Source of the DNA: an uncultured bacterium | GTDB taxonomy: Bacteria > Hydrogenedentota > Hydrogenedentia > Hydrogenedentales > CAILVY01 | Reading direction: 5' to 3' | Assembly (NCBI GenBank): GCA_937951485.1 | Contig: CALEDJ010000029.1 | Span: forward strand, 68,589 to 132,588 | DNA length: 64,000 nucleotides | Position numbers and translations under genes: made by a program | Shown: positions 1 to 9,764 of the stretch, piece by piece | Numbering within the stretch: the first letter of the stretch is position 1 | Layout of the letters: each line of letters begins with the position of its first letter | The notes under the pieces: generated by a model | Told to the model about the DNA's origin: nothing | What the model saw: only the letters and a program-made list of their open reading frames with translations | The model's database searches: none

Positions 1-1
1 C

Positions 2-256
2 GCATTGGCAGCCCGCATTTACGAAAAGGTCGGCGCGATGGAGAAGGCCCTGGCCGCTTATCAGCAGGCCTTCGAAGATGCGCAACGACGCCAGGATGAA
101 AACCCCGACGCCGCCGACACCCTGCGCATGACCGGCCTGCGTCTCACCCGCCTGCTTCGCGCCATGGGCCGTATTGAAGAAGCGGAGTCCGTGGCGACAC
201 GCGCCCGGAAGGCATTGGAAAACCATGCGATAAAATCCGCCGATGCCCCCCTTTGA
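2..256 (+). CDS. TPR-type protein, C-terminal fragment
   Basis: The frame is open from the first bases of the window and ends in TGA at 254-256, so only the last 84 or so residues are present and the start lies outside. The visible part is helical and rich in Ala and Arg. It contains one clear tetratricopeptide-like helix pair (KVGAMEKALAAYQQAFEDA, spaced A/Y/A as in TPRs) and a second helix pair near GRIEEAESVATRARK. TPR arrays mediate protein-protein contacts. The full domain make-up, and any signal peptide or fused kinase or peptidase domain, cannot be judged. It runs convergently into the FG-GAP gene with no intergenic base. Confidence 0.6.
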   Translation, partial: ALAARIYEKVGAMEKALAAYQQAFEDAQRRQDENPDAADTLRMTGLRLTRLLRAMGRIEEAESVATRARKALENHAIKSADAPL

Positions 257-1762
257 TCAGCGGCTTTCCTCATGCAGTAATGCATCCAATGCCGCCAGGT
301 CCCGCGAACCACGGTCGTCACGCGGAGGAAAAGAAGAAATGTCCGGGGCCGCGGCCGCCAGAAGCATGTAGATGTGGTCTTCGCTTCGCAGGACGATACT
401 CGTGCGGCCGCGTCCGTCCAGGTCCACCCGCGCTTCCACTTTGGTGATGGGGACTTGGAATTCGTGGTGGAAATCCGGCGCTTCGGAAAACCCTTGATCG
501 GTATGCCGCCAGACAGAAAAAGAATATGGCGTAATGCCGCATCCGAAGTCCGCACGCCCGTCCCCGTCCATGTCGCGCATCACCACATGCTGCACGGGCG
601 CGTCGGGAACGCCCGGCGGAAACCATGAGAGCGGGGCCTCCAATGCGATGCTTCCGGAAGGATGCGGGGAGAAACGACCCTGGTCGGGCAGATAGAGATG
701 GGTGGTGATCCAGACCGGCCATCTTCCGCCCATGAGTGCCCGCGTCAATACGTCCAGCGTGAGCGCCGGGCTGGGCGTTTTCCACAAGACCATGTCCACG
801 TACCCGTCGCCGTTGAAATCCGGCAAGTCCTCTTCCTCGGTCAGGATGACTCCCCGATAACTGCGCGCCGGTCCCATGCGCAATTCGCGGTCGGGTCTGT
901 CCGGTCCGCCTGGGGCGGGGCGCTGAACGCGGAGGACGGTGGTGCGATGGTCGCCCCCGCCGAGGGCGTAAAGGGCGCGTTCCCGGTGCGATCCATCCTT
1001 GCGCAATGGGAACCATGGCCAAGCCTCAGCGCTGAGGGATATGGTTTCAGGCAACAGACGTTGCGCTACCCGGTGATACAGCGGGTCCATGATCTCCACC
1101 GGGATGGTATCTTCAGGAAAAGTGGGTTTGAAAGCCAATACCCGGCTGATATGCCACTCCAGGGCGTCTTCGGGACCGATCTGCGGGGGGCGCGCCGTCC
1201 AACTGCTGAAAGGCCGGCCATAGCCCACATGACGCGGGGCATCCGCCCCGATGGGAAAAGATTCCACCAGGTCGCCATCCGTGCTGCGCAATTCAAGCGT
1301 ATCCTCGCGCGGCAGAGCGAGCAGGGTCGAGCCATCCCGGCGAATCACCAGGGTGGTGATAAAAGGTTGAACCCGCGCATCCACTGAAAACCCGGATACT
1401 CCGCCATACAGCGTGTCCAATCTGAACAATTCCTGTGAAACACCGGAGGCGCCGGGCGCGGTCTTGTACGCGACAATGCGATCGCCATGAATGGCAACGG
1501 CTTCACATATGCCGTCGCCGTCTATATCTGCGATATCCACCGCACTGGTGCCCGGTTGCAGCGCGATCCGCTGTTCCGCGTCGGACTGCGCATCCTCGAA
1601 AATGCGCAGCAACAGTCCGTCAAGCACGACCAGGTCAGCCGTCTTGTCACCGCTTATGTCCGCAAAGAAACATACGGCGTTGCGGTTTTCCAGTGGAATC
1701 ATGTGCACCTCGAAAATCGCCGTCGAAGCGATGCAGACACAGGCGATCGTCGCGCTGATCAT
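257..1762 (-). CDS. FG-GAP/VCBS repeat protein (501 aa)
   Basis: The ATG at 1762 is preceded by GGAGGAAGC and overlaps the stop of the upstream gene as ATGA, so this start is preferred over an in-frame ATG 33 bases upstream. A short hydrophobic N-terminus (MISATIACVCIASTAIF) may be a signal peptide. The rest carries FG-GAP/VCBS-like calcium-binding loops: ADIDGDGICEA, PDFNGDGYVDM, RDMDGDGRADF and a weaker DLDGRGRTS. Such repeats build integrin-like beta-propellers in extracellular proteins. No catalytic domain is recognised. It is the last gene of a leftward unit with a second FG-GAP protein and an ABC-2 type exporter, so it may be secreted or act with that transporter; that link is inferred from context only. 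Confidence 0.8.
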   Translation of the reverse strand: MISATIACVCIASTAIFEVHMIPLENRNAVCFFADISGDKTADLVVLDGLLLRIFEDAQSDAEQRIALQPGTSAVDIADIDGDGICEAVAIHGDRIVAYKTAPGASGVSQELFRLDTLYGGVSGFSVDARVQPFITTLVIRRDGSTLLALPREDTLELRSTDGDLVESFPIGADAPRHVGYGRPFSSWTARPPQIGPEDALEWHISRVLAFKPTFPEDTIPVEIMDPLYHRVAQRLLPETISLSAEAWPWFPLRKDGSHRERALYALGGGDHRTTVLRVQRPAPGGPDRPDRELRMGPARSYRGVILTEEEDLPDFNGDGYVDMVLWKTPSPALTLDVLTRALMGGRWPVWITTHLYLPDQGRFSPHPSGSIALEAPLSWFPPGVPDAPVQHVVMRDMDGDGRADFGCGITPYSFSVWRHTDQGFSEAPDFHHEFQVPITKVEARVDLDGRGRTSIVLRSEDHIYMLLAAAAPDISSFPPRDDRGSRDLAALDALLHEESR

Positions 1763-3303
1763 GGTGCTTCCTCCATGGCGAAACAGACGCGACATCCTTC
1801 AAAACGCTTGCCTTCCCGATATTGCACCGTCTGAAGAACCACATCGCTGAGGCCGTCGCCGTTCACATCGGCGATAATGAAATGTTCCTCATCCCTGACG
1901 GGGATCACGGCGCTGGGTTTGACGGAATAAGCGAATCCCGCCGCCAGATGCACGGCGATGCGGTCGGGCCGGTCACGCACCGCCAAATCGCGCCAACCGT
2001 TTGCATTGAAATCACCGGTGATGCTGATCAATTCCCCCGCACGATAACGTTGATACATCAGATCGTTGAAGACCGGCGGGCGCGTCAGATGAATTCGCGT
2101 CCGAAATTGTAGTGTCGGCTCTTGGGCAAAGCCGCCTGCCGTCTGCCGATACACCGATAATCTGCTGTCCACCGATCGCCGACTGAGCACACGCACCGCC
2201 GTGTCCCACCACCCGCCTTCCGTCAATAGAAGCGATTCAACGACCATGTCCAGCAGGCCGTCGCCGTCAAAATCCACGAAAGAGGTATGCGGGCGAAAAC
2301 TTGGCATCGCAGGAGCGCGGCGCACATGGAAAGTTTTTCCGCCATCCAGAGTGGCCCAAGTCTCATAAATGGTCTTGGGATATGGACCGCCCCGGGAGAT
2401 TTCCCATCGCCCGCCGGCAAAATCCACCATCTTATCTTCAGAGATATCGGGGTGAACAAGCGATGCCGTCGTGTTTTTCAAATAACACGGGCGCATGTGC
2501 CCGGGAATGTTCTCCGAAACCTGTTCTTGGGGGGCCGCCGTCGTGGGCGCGCAGTTTTCGTCAAGAAATACGCGGTACGTGAATTGACGGTGGCGAGCAG
2601 CGGTCATGTCCGGCGCATCATCACGCTGCAGAATGCTGATGCGCGGTCCATCCATGAACAGGCGGCAGGCCATATGACGCGCCGGCAGGGCAATCCGCCG
2701 GGCGGCCTGCGGCCACACGCGCTGCGGGGGCATCTGCGCCATACGCAATGGCGGCAGGATGCTCAGATACCCGCAAAACACATAGGCCTCATCATTATGC
2801 TTGTAAACATGCACTCCTTCTTCATTCACCGCCACGATTTCCGGGAAACCGTCATCGTCAAAATCGTGCAGGAACCGCTGAAATACCCGCGTCGCCGGCA
2901 ACTCCTCTTCCAGACGCGCAGTCCAGCCCAACGGGTGCTCCACGACGGGCCAGGGCATGTCCTGTTTCAGCATCATTCTCCAATCGTCATCCCGCCACTG
3001 GAAAACCACAAGCCCTGTTGCGAGGTGATAGAAAATCATGTCGCCCCAGACATCCAGCGCGTGCCTGTCCGGATATCGGGGCAAGGGATGCCGCGCCTCC
3101 TCGGGAAAGCCGCCGTCGCGCTGAAAAACGACCTCATTGGGAAAAATCAGGTCTAGAGCGCCGTCGCCATCCAGGTCGGCCTGGCGGCAGTTGAGGACCG
3201 CCCGACCGATAGCGTCTTTGACAAACGTCGCCCGCAGCCCCGGCAGGTCCTGACACCAGAATGTCACAGCGCCCAGGGCGATGTGCAGCCACACGCCGGT
3301 CAT
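1759..3303 (-). CDS. FG-GAP/VCBS repeat protein (514 aa)
   Basis: The ATG at 3303 overlaps the stop of the permease gene (ATGA) and is the natural start. A longer upstream reading frame lies inside the permease gene and was discarded. The N-terminus (MTGVWLHIALGAVTFW) is hydrophobic and may be a signal sequence. Five FG-GAP-like calcium loops are visible: ADLDGDGALDL, HDFDDDGFPEI, VDFDGDGLLDM, GDFNANGWRDL and ADVNGDGLSDV. This points to a beta-propeller of the integrin alpha N-terminal type. It is a paralogue of the following gene. Two such proteins translationally coupled to an ABC permease is unusual. Their ligand is unknown. Confidence 0.8.
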   Translation of the reverse strand: MTGVWLHIALGAVTFWCQDLPGLRATFVKDAIGRAVLNCRQADLDGDGALDLIFPNEVVFQRDGGFPEEARHPLPRYPDRHALDVWGDMIFYHLATGLVVFQWRDDDWRMMLKQDMPWPVVEHPLGWTARLEEELPATRVFQRFLHDFDDDGFPEIVAVNEEGVHVYKHNDEAYVFCGYLSILPPLRMAQMPPQRVWPQAARRIALPARHMACRLFMDGPRISILQRDDAPDMTAARHRQFTYRVFLDENCAPTTAAPQEQVSENIPGHMRPCYLKNTTASLVHPDISEDKMVDFAGGRWEISRGGPYPKTIYETWATLDGGKTFHVRRAPAMPSFRPHTSFVDFDGDGLLDMVVESLLLTEGGWWDTAVRVLSRRSVDSRLSVYRQTAGGFAQEPTLQFRTRIHLTRPPVFNDLMYQRYRAGELISITGDFNANGWRDLAVRDRPDRIAVHLAAGFAYSVKPSAVIPVRDEEHFIIADVNGDGLSDVVLQTVQYREGKRFEGCRVCFAMEEAP

Positions 3304-4097
3304 GCGCTGAAATTCCGACGGTGCAGGACAAGCATGGCGATGGCGGCGAACGCAACGCTGTAGACCGCCGATATGCCCAGGCACTGCCACGCCGCCGGGA
3401 ACCAACCGACATTCATCCCGTCGCACCGGTTGATGAATACCTGCCAAGGACTTTCCAGATAACTCGAAAACACAAAACGATCAATGCCCAACGGGTGCTT
3501 CACAATATCCACCATCACCCATGCGCCCACCGCGAGGAACATCGCAACCACCGGTTTGCGGGTGAAAGTGGAAACCATCACGCCGTAGGACGCCGCCGCG
3601 AAGAGCGGCGCCAGCGCCAACAGGCTTCCCAAAAGATATGCGTTCAGCATCTGGTCGGATGAAAACAGGAGTTCCCCGCCGAAACTCACACCAATCAGAT
3701 CCCCCATCGCATAGGCCGCGCCCCAAGCGCCGGCAACCGTTATGACGACCAGCAGCAGGGCATAGGTGCAGCCCGCCATCAGTTTTGCGGCAAGGTACTC
3801 ATGGCGGCGCAATGGCCGCACCAGCACCGCACGAATGCTGCCGCCCCCCATTTCCTGTGAGACGAGTCCGGCGCAGTATATCAACAGCAGCATAACACCC
3901 AACAGCCCAAGCGCGAACGGAGTCACATAGGCGATATAGCCGTAGTCGCTGTTCCCGTCTCGTGTGATTCCCTGCACGAACGGAGCGACCACAAGCAGCG
4001 CCAACAGCAACGCCGGTCCCGTAAAGGTTTGCCGGCGTCGGATCGCTTTCCAGATTTCCACGGTATACGCCGTCCAGATGCGTCCCAGCATGTGCAT
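3300..4097 (-). CDS. ABC-2 type transporter permease
   Basis: The 265-residue protein has about six hydrophobic segments: residues ~25-45, 55-78, 105-130, 150-175, 180-200 and 235-258. The loop QEMGGGSIRAVLVRPLRRHEYLAAK is typical of ABC-2 permeases (the 'E..G..R..L..P..R.....K' signature between TM2 and TM3). It would form the inner-membrane channel of an exporter or lipid/drug transporter, pairing with the ATPase encoded 54 bp upstream. Two candidate ATGs (4097 and 4091) share one weak GGTGAG site, so the start is uncertain by two residues. Its last codons overlap the next gene, an FG-GAP protein. The substrate is unknown. Confidence 0.85.
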   Translation of the reverse strand: MHMLGRIWTAYTVEIWKAIRRRQTFTGPALLLALLVVAPFVQGITRDGNSDYGYIAYVTPFALGLLGVMLLLIYCAGLVSQEMGGGSIRAVLVRPLRRHEYLAAKLMAGCTYALLLVVITVAGAWGAAYAMGDLIGVSFGGELLFSSDQMLNAYLLGSLLALAPLFAAASYGVMVSTFTRKPVVAMFLAVGAWVMVDIVKHPLGIDRFVFSSYLESPWQVFINRCDGMNVGWFPAAWQCLGISAVYSVAFAAIAMLVLHRRNFSA

Positions 4098-4151
4098 TAT
4101 CTCACCCGTCCCTTGCGTATCGGCCCGGTACGCTTGACATCATTCATTGGG

Positions 4152-5096
4152 TTATCCGTCGCCCTCCGCCGCATCATCTTCCGTATCCGCTGGTGTGGGC
4201 TGGTTCAAAACCCGCATCAGATAGTCCTTGAGCGTGCGCCGACGCGGGACGATTCCCACGATTTGAAGCCCGGAACCCAGCAACAGCGCGGTCAACTGAT
4301 GCGCCGCGCCGTCTTCCAGCCAGACATCCAGATGGCCGCTTTTCAACTCCGCGCGCCGAAGCCAGGTCTGGCCGCCCAACCGTTTCAACGCCCGTTCGGG
4401 GTGGTCCACAATCACTTCAAGGCGGCTTGTGTCGTAAGACAACAGCGGTTTGGCAGGTTCCACTGCGGCCAGACGGCCTTCATTCATGATCGCCACGCGA
4501 TCGCACACATCCTGCACTTCATGCAGCAGATGACTGGTAAACAGCACGGTGATTCCGGCTTCGTCCACCAGACGGCGCAACAATTGGTGTATTTCCTGGG
4601 TGGACTCGATGTTCAGGCCGGCGGTCGGTTCGTCCAGCAGCAATAATTCCGGTTCCGTGAGTATCGCCTGGGCGAGGGCAAGGCGCTGCCGCATTTCTTG
4701 CGAAAGATTCCGGGCCAGTTCCCCTGCAAACTCCAGAATACCCGCCATCCCCAGGATGCGGTCCACATTCACCGTTCGGTGCGCCAGCCGCGCCTGAAGT
4801 TTCAGATTCCGCCGCACCGAAAGATGTTCATAAAACACCGGCCGTTCCAGCATCACCCCTGTTTTCTGTGCGATCTCAATGAAATGCCTGCGCACATCCT
4901 TGCCAAAGAGGCATATCTCGCCGCTTTGCGGACGCACCAGCCCGCATAGCATATTGAGGGTTGTGCTCTTCCCGGCGCCGTTCGGGCCAAGCAGACCGAC
5001 AATTTCGCCCGTTTGAATTTCCAGATCAAGATCAGACACCGCCGTTTTTGAGCCAAAACGCCGCGTCACACCGGCCATATGAATGCACGTTGCCAT
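4152..5096 (-). CDS. ABC transporter ATP-binding protein
   Basis: This 314-residue cytoplasmic ATPase has Walker A GPNGAGKST (residues ~37-45), Walker B LLLLDEPTAG (~151-160) and a signature region LSQEMRQRLALAQA (~131-144). The usual LSQGM/LSGGQ glycine is replaced by Glu. The switch His lies in FTSHLLHEV. The layout resembles the NatA/DrrA group that pairs with ABC-2 permeases, and the permease gene follows after 54 bp. The C-terminal ~90 residues after the nucleotide-binding domain match the accessory tail of this group. The ATG at 5096 gives a normal N-terminus; longer starts add a basic stretch with no homology feel. The ribosome-binding site is weak. Confidence 0.88.
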   Translation of the reverse strand: MATCIHMAGVTRRFGSKTAVSDLDLEIQTGEIVGLLGPNGAGKSTTLNMLCGLVRPQSGEICLFGKDVRRHFIEIAQKTGVMLERPVFYEHLSVRRNLKLQARLAHRTVNVDRILGMAGILEFAGELARNLSQEMRQRLALAQAILTEPELLLLDEPTAGLNIESTQEIHQLLRRLVDEAGITVLFTSHLLHEVQDVCDRVAIMNEGRLAAVEPAKPLLSYDTSRLEVIVDHPERALKRLGGQTWLRRAELKSGHLDVWLEDGAAHQLTALLLGSGLQIVGIVPRRRTLKDYLMRVLNQPTPADTEDDAAEGDG

Positions 5097-5158
5097 GCCG
5101 GCAATTCTAGTGGATTGATCCGCCCCGTTGCCAATCACCTCAGACTTTCGCCGAACAG

Positions 5159-5216
5159 CGCGTAAAACGAAACGCGCGGAACGCTTCCGCTCCAGCGGCT
5201 TGTGCGTTCCGCGCGT
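5159..5216 (-). terminator. Rho-independent terminator of the lipoprotein gene
   Basis: A perfect 12-bp inverted repeat (5172-5183 and 5205-5216, ACGCGCGGAACG/CGTTCCGCGCGT) encloses a smaller CCGCT/AGCGG stem. On the minus strand it is followed by TTCGTTTTA. It lies 13 bp past the lipoprotein stop and before the ABC ATPase start, so it probably separates those two transcription units. Confidence 0.65.
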
Positions 5217-5229
5217 CTGGAAAACCGGT

Positions 5230-5706
5230 TTACATACGTTTGCCGACCGTGCCATCCACCACGAGTTTCTCCCCGTCCCAGGTGCCGGTCTTGGTCTGGC
5301 CGATTGCGCTCACTTCCACAAGACCGTCTTTGTACGAGTAGTTTGCGGTCAGGCCGTTCGGCGCAAGCGCGTTCAGCGGGCCACCCTTCAAGACCACCTT
5401 TTCAGCGTCGAGGAATTGCACATGAACATCGCCCAGCATCCAGGCCGTGCCGATAAGTTTCTCATGCAACGGGTCCACGGCCTTCGGGGCCTCCTCGCCC
5501 GCTTCTTCCTCGCCGGTTTCCGCCGCGGGCGCAGTTGCTGTCTCTTCCGCAGGGGGCGAGGGGACGGGAGGAGGAGCAGGAGTCGGGGTGGCTGCGGGGG
5601 TGGGCGTTGGCGTCCGAGGTTTTGCCGCTTCTTCCGATTTTCCGCCACACGCAACCACGGTCGCACTCAAAACCACTACCAACATCAGGGTCAAACACTG
5701 TTTCAT
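5230..5706 (-). CDS. Lipoprotein with Pro/Thr/Ala/Glu-rich linker
   Basis: The start at 5706 follows AAAAGGAGAACGACC. The first 20 residues form a lipoprotein signal: MKQC, a run of Leu/Val, then the lipobox VVAC with the acylated Cys at position 20. Residues ~22-85 are a low-complexity linker (repeated TPTP, PAPPPVPSPP, then Glu/Ala-rich), probably spanning peptidoglycan or disordered. The C-terminal ~75 residues (from DPLHEKLIGTAWMLGDVHVQF) look like a small beta-rich domain, with GTAW, YSYKDGLVEV and GTWDGEKLVV strands resembling lipocalin-like 'how much is left' domains. Function unknown. It is probably monocistronic, ending at a strong terminator. Confidence 0.8.
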   Translation of the reverse strand: MKQCLTLMLVVVLSATVVACGGKSEEAAKPRTPTPTPAATPTPAPPPVPSPPAEETATAPAAETGEEEAGEEAPKAVDPLHEKLIGTAWMLGDVHVQFLDAEKVVLKGGPLNALAPNGLTANYSYKDGLVEVSAIGQTKTGTWDGEKLVVDGTVGKRM

Positions 5707-5873
5707 GGTCGTTCTCCTTTTCCTTTCAGGCAGGGCTGCTCCGCCTTCCACATTGATACCAACAGTCTGCATCCGCATCCTGTATGATACCATGCATCCA
5801 TGCGATGCTTCCATCGCCGACCAATGAAGGGAAGAGGCAGCGCGAAAGGATGAGCGCAAGAAGATGCGCCTGA

Positions 5874-6863
5874 CTACGTCGGGCGATTCTGTGTCATGGA
5901 CCTCTGAATGTCACGATGCCAGGCAGTCTTGTAGGTTTCATGAGCGCCGTCAACCGCATTTTGGGCGGTGCGTGCAAGGAGTTCGGCTTTTTCTTCGGCG
6001 CTCATGGGGGTGAAGGTTTTGGCAGTTCGCAGATTCTCGCGCAGGATTTCCATAGAGTCTATGCCGGAGCAGACGGTGGCGACCGGCAGGCTCATCGCGT
6101 AGCGCAGGCATTCAGACACGCTGGCGGCGCCCGTTCTGGGAATCGCGCCCGGACTGCCGCCGAGCGTTTTCATTGCAATGACGCCAATACCGCGTTCCGT
6201 CGCCAGGGGAAGCACCTCCTTCTCGAAACTTCGGAAGTGATGGTCAAATACATTCAACGGCATCTGGATGGCATCCCAGGGAAAACCACGGGTGATCATT
6301 TCCGCCTGGATGAACGGGTAGTGATGTCCGGTACACCCGATATAACGGATTTTACCTTCCTCCTTCGCTTTCAGGGCAACCTCAATCGCTCCGCTGGTAT
6401 AGATTTCCCCGGGCTCCTCCGGGCGGATGACTTCGTGAAACTGCCACAGATCAATCACATCCACGTCGAGGCGGCGAAGGCTATCCTCCAGATAGCGCCG
6501 CGCGTTCTCCGGGGTCCGGCCCTTGTGCTTGGTCATCAGAAAGACCTTGTCGCGGTACCCGTCCTTCAGCGCTTTGCCCATGCGCTCCTCGCTCACGCCG
6601 TCATAATACGCCCATGCGTTGTCAAAGAAGTTGACGCCCTCGTCCACCGCCGTGCGCATGATGGCGATGGCGTCCTTCTCGGAGACGCGCCGCTGGCCGA
6701 TGTGGGAACCTCCGATGCACAGCAGCGACACCATTTCGCCGGTGCGCCCCAGCGCCCGGTACGGCATCCCATTGCGCACTTCTTCCGCCGCGGGCTTGTT
6801 TATGGCCACGGCGACGGCTCCCGCAGCCGCACTTTTCAAGAATGTTCTGCGATCTATTTGCAT
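5874..6863 (-). CDS. Tat-exported aldo/keto reductase family oxidoreductase
   Basis: The chosen start (6863) lies 9 bases after AAGGAAG; an ATG six codons upstream has no such site. The N-terminus DRRTFLKSAAAGAVAVA is a twin-arginine signal, so the enzyme is predicted to be exported folded. The remainder is an aldo/keto reductase TIM barrel: GRTGEMVSLLCIGG at the first strand, FFDNAWAYYDGVSEERMGKAL with the catalytic Asp/Tyr, LMTKHKG with the catalytic Lys, and an IDLWQFHEV strand replacing the usual His motif region. The family reduces carbonyls with NAD(P)H. An exported form is typical of large-genome Planctomycetota/Hydrogenedentota. The substrate is unknown. Confidence 0.88.
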   Translation of the reverse strand: MQIDRRTFLKSAAAGAVAVAINKPAAEEVRNGMPYRALGRTGEMVSLLCIGGSHIGQRRVSEKDAIAIMRTAVDEGVNFFDNAWAYYDGVSEERMGKALKDGYRDKVFLMTKHKGRTPENARRYLEDSLRRLDVDVIDLWQFHEVIRPEEPGEIYTSGAIEVALKAKEEGKIRYIGCTGHHYPFIQAEMITRGFPWDAIQMPLNVFDHHFRSFEKEVLPLATERGIGVIAMKTLGGSPGAIPRTGAASVSECLRYAMSLPVATVCSGIDSMEILRENLRTAKTFTPMSAEEKAELLARTAQNAVDGAHETYKTAWHRDIQRSMTQNRPT

Positions 6864-6947
6864 CACTATTGCTTCCTTCATCTTGTTTTTGTTCCGGTCA
6901 CAAAAGAAACACCTGTATTTTCTGGACTATTCGCGTGACGCCGCCGA

Positions 6948-9650
6948 TCAGAGCGGCATTTCGGCGATGACCTCGCCGCCGACGGGTTTGTTCAGCGTAA
7001 AGCCCAGTTTTGCGCACATGCGGAGCATGGGCCGGTTGTCCGGCAAGATGGTTCCCACAAGCCGGCGCACGCCTTCGGTGCGGGCGACATGGATGAGCCG
7101 GCGCATGAGTTCGATACCGAGTCCCAATCCCTGGCAGTCATCGCGCACCACAATGGCGAAGTCGGCATCGCCGCCACCGGGCAGTTTGACCAGGCGCGCC
7201 ACGGCGAGAATGCGTCGCCCATCGGTCTGCGGGTCGCCTCCCACGGCGATGATCGCCATCGCACGGTCGTAGTCGCAGAAGCAGATTTCCGCGAGGCGAT
7301 CGTGCCTGATGCGCTCGTCAAGCGCGAGTTGCTGCAGATAGCGATGGTACACCGTATCGCCGGACAGGCTTTCGTGGAAGGTGACCATCATCGCCTCGTC
7401 CTCGGGGCGGATGGGGCGCAGAACGACCTCCTCGCCGTTCTTCAGCGTAGCATTCGTGACATATTCGCCGGGATAGGGGCGGATGGCGAGGCGCGGCAAC
7501 TGGTCTTCCTGAACTTCAGGGCCAAAAAGGGTGATGCGCGCATCGAGCGCCACCATCTGGTCCGCGCTGACCAGGAACGGATTGATGTCAATCTCCTTGA
7601 TCCAACGATGTTCCACAACCAGGTGGCTGAAGCGCACCAGGAGACGTTCCAAGGCCGCCGTGTCCACGGGTTCGAAGTCCTGCATGCCGCGCAACGCGGT
7701 GTAGATGCGGGTTTGCTCGAAGGTGCGGCGCGCCAGCGTGGTGTTGAGCGGAGGCAGCGCGAGGGCGCGGTCGCGGAAAACGTCGCCGAGCGGGCCGCCG
7801 GCGCCAAAGGTGATCACCGGGCCGAAATGCGGATCAATGCTGCTGGCAAAGACGACGCGGTAGCCGCCCGCCTTGAGCACCGCGCGGACCGCCACGCTGA
7901 CCGATGCATCCGGCGGCAAGCCTTCGACGCCCGCGCGCAACGCCTGATAGGCGCGGCGCACGTCTGACTCCTTGGCGAGGTTAAGATAAATGGCCTCGCC
8001 GCGTCGCCGCTTGAACGGTTTGTAATTGTAGGTCATGGCGACCGGATACCCGATGTCTTCGGCCATGCGCACCGCTTCGTCCTCGCTTTCCGCCACACGC
8101 GTGGCGACCACTGGAATGCCGCAGGCGGCGAGCACCTGCTTCGAGACGTATTCGCCCAGTTCCGTTCGACCGTCGGCGCGGGCCGCCGCGATAATGCGCG
8201 CCGCCGCCGCGTTGTCCATCGTCTCCTCGCCGGCGTCGGGCGCGGGGGTCTCATAAAGCCCGCGGATGTTGTAACTGTAGCGCCACATGGCGTTGAAAAT
8301 GCGGGCCGCCGCGTCCGGGTAGGGAAACGCGGGCACACGGTGCCGGTTGAGAATATCCGTACCTTCCGCCACGGCGTCGCCCCCCATCCAACCCGCGATG
8401 ATGGGCTTGTCCGCGGATTCCGCAATGTGCGCGACGCGTTGCGCGGTGCCCGTCGGGTCGGTCATCACCTGCGGCGTCAACACGACCAGCACGCCGTCCG
8501 TGCCCGGATCGCGCAACACGGCCTCCAAGACGCGCGCGTAGCGTTCCGGATCGGCGTCGGCGAGAATGTCCACAGGATTCGCACGATTCCAGTACGAAGG
8601 GAGAAACGCATCGAGCGCGGCGATGGTTTCCGGCGCCAACGCGGCCAGTGCTCCGCCATCTGCGATCAGCGCGTCGGTGGCGAGAATACCCGGCCCCGCC
8701 GCGTTGCTCACGATGGCCAGGCGCGGCCCGCGCGGGCGCGGCTGCTTGCCCAGCACGTCGGCCATGGCGAAGAGGCTTTCGATGTCGTCCACGCGCAGCA
8801 CGCCGCTCCGCCGGATGGCCGCCGAGAACACCTCGTCGTCGCACGCTTCCGACGGCGTGTAGTACGCCGTGGCTTTGGCGGCCTCCGCCGCCGGATCGGT
8901 GCGGCCCGGTTTCATCAGGATGATCGGCTTGGTCATCGCCACTTCGCGCACCGACGACAAAAACGACCGCGCATCGCCGATGGTCTGCACATAAAGCACG
9001 ATGCTCCTCGTATTGCGGTCGTTGCCAAGGTAATAGATCAATTCCGGCCAATCCACATCCACCATGGACCCGAACGAGACAAACACGCTGAATCCGACGT
9101 TGACATGGAGGCTCCAGTCGAGGATCGCTGCGCACACCGCGCCGCTCTGGCTGATAAAACCCACCGTGCCCCGGTTCGCGATGCGCGTCGCGAACGCCGC
9201 ATTCAAGCCGATCACCGGGTTCATCACCCCCAGGCTGTTCGGTCCGATGATACGGATGCGGCCCGGCCCGGACCGCTGCCGGATTTGGTCCTCAAGCGCC
9301 CGGCCCGACGCGCCCGTTTCCGCGAAACCCGCCGAAATGATAATCGCCGCCTTCACCCCCGCCGCCACGCATTCCTCGATCACCCCCGGCACCGTCGGCG
9401 CGGGCGTCAGCACCATCGCCAGGTCCACCGGTTCCGGAACCTCCCCGATATTCGTATAGGCCTTGATCCCCAGCACATTGCGCCGACGCGGATTGATCGC
9501 GTACACCGTCCCCCCGAACGGACTGCTGATCATATTCCACAGAATCGCCCGGCCCACGCTCCCCGCCTTGTCCGACGCACCGATCACCGCCACCGCGCGC
9601 GGGCGGAATATCGCGTCCAGCGGTTGCTCGAATGTGGAGATTGTCGTCAT
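6948..9650 (-). CDS. ADP-forming acyl-CoA synthetase fused to GNAT acetyltransferase (Pat-like)
   Basis: The protein is about 900 residues. The start at 9650 has GGAG 10 bases upstream. Residues ~10-140 are a CoA-binding Rossmann domain ([19 protein letters not shown]); ~150-300 and 310-460 are succinyl-CoA-ligase-like domains ([35 protein letters not shown]). An ATP-grasp domain follows at ~490-710, and a C-terminal GNAT domain ends in [18 protein letters not shown], the acetyl-CoA loop. This order is that of the protein lysine acetyltransferase Pat/YfiQ group, in which the synthetase part is often inactive and senses acetyl-CoA. It may therefore be an acetylating regulator rather than an acetate-CoA ligase. 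It lies 84 bp upstream of the aldo/keto reductase on the same strand. Confidence 0.9.
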   Translation of the reverse strand: MTTISTFEQPLDAIFRPRAVAVIGASDKAGSVGRAILWNMISSPFGGTVYAINPRRRNVLGIKAYTNIGEVPEPVDLAMVLTPAPTVPGVIEECVAAGVKAAIIISAGFAETGASGRALEDQIRQRSGPGRIRIIGPNSLGVMNPVIGLNAAFATRIANRGTVGFISQSGAVCAAILDWSLHVNVGFSVFVSFGSMVDVDWPELIYYLGNDRNTRSIVLYVQTIGDARSFLSSVREVAMTKPIILMKPGRTDPAAEAAKATAYYTPSEACDDEVFSAAIRRSGVLRVDDIESLFAMADVLGKQPRPRGPRLAIVSNAAGPGILATDALIADGGALAALAPETIAALDAFLPSYWNRANPVDILADADPERYARVLEAVLRDPGTDGVLVVLTPQVMTDPTGTAQRVAHIAESADKPIIAGWMGGDAVAEGTDILNRHRVPAFPYPDAAARIFNAMWRYSYNIRGLYETPAPDAGEETMDNAAAARIIAAARADGRTELGEYVSKQVLAACGIPVVATRVAESEDEAVRMAEDIGYPVAMTYNYKPFKRRRGEAIYLNLAKESDVRRAYQALRAGVEGLPPDASVSVAVRAVLKAGGYRVVFASSIDPHFGPVITFGAGGPLGDVFRDRALALPPLNTTLARRTFEQTRIYTALRGMQDFEPVDTAALERLLVRFSHLVVEHRWIKEIDINPFLVSADQMVALDARITLFGPEVQEDQLPRLAIRPYPGEYVTNATLKNGEEVVLRPIRPEDEAMMVTFHESLSGDTVYHRYLQQLALDERIRHDRLAEICFCDYDRAMAIIAVGGDPQTDGRRILAVARLVKLPGGGDADFAIVVRDDCQGLGLGIELMRRLIHVARTEGVRRLVGTILPDNRPMLRMCAKLGFTLNKPVGGEVIAEMPL

Positions 9651-9675
9651 GCGGTTGTGTCTCCGTAACATAACA

Positions 9676-9714
9676 CAGGCGGTCCGCCTGCATTCACCAC
9701 AGGCCGAAGCCTGT
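9676..9714. repeat. Two adjacent small palindromes
   Basis: CAGGCGG-T-CCGCCTG (9676-9690) is followed nine bases later by ACAGGC-CGAA-GCCTGT (9699-9714). Both are perfect hairpins sharing the CAGGC stem start. They lie between divergent genes, where terminators are not expected, so they are more like REP-type palindromes or a regulator binding site. Confidence 0.5.
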
Positions 9715-9764
9715 ACTTCAGAACCTGCACAAGCCTAACATGACGCTGGAGAAACATCAACGCA

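Noticed and set aside
8340-9668. 442-residue plus-strand open frame opposite the acyl-CoA synthetase gene
   Set aside because: It is Arg/His-rich, with no family match, and is explained by codon bias of the real gene.
9676-9714. Bidirectional terminator
   Set aside because: The flanking genes are divergent and both hairpins lack T-runs.
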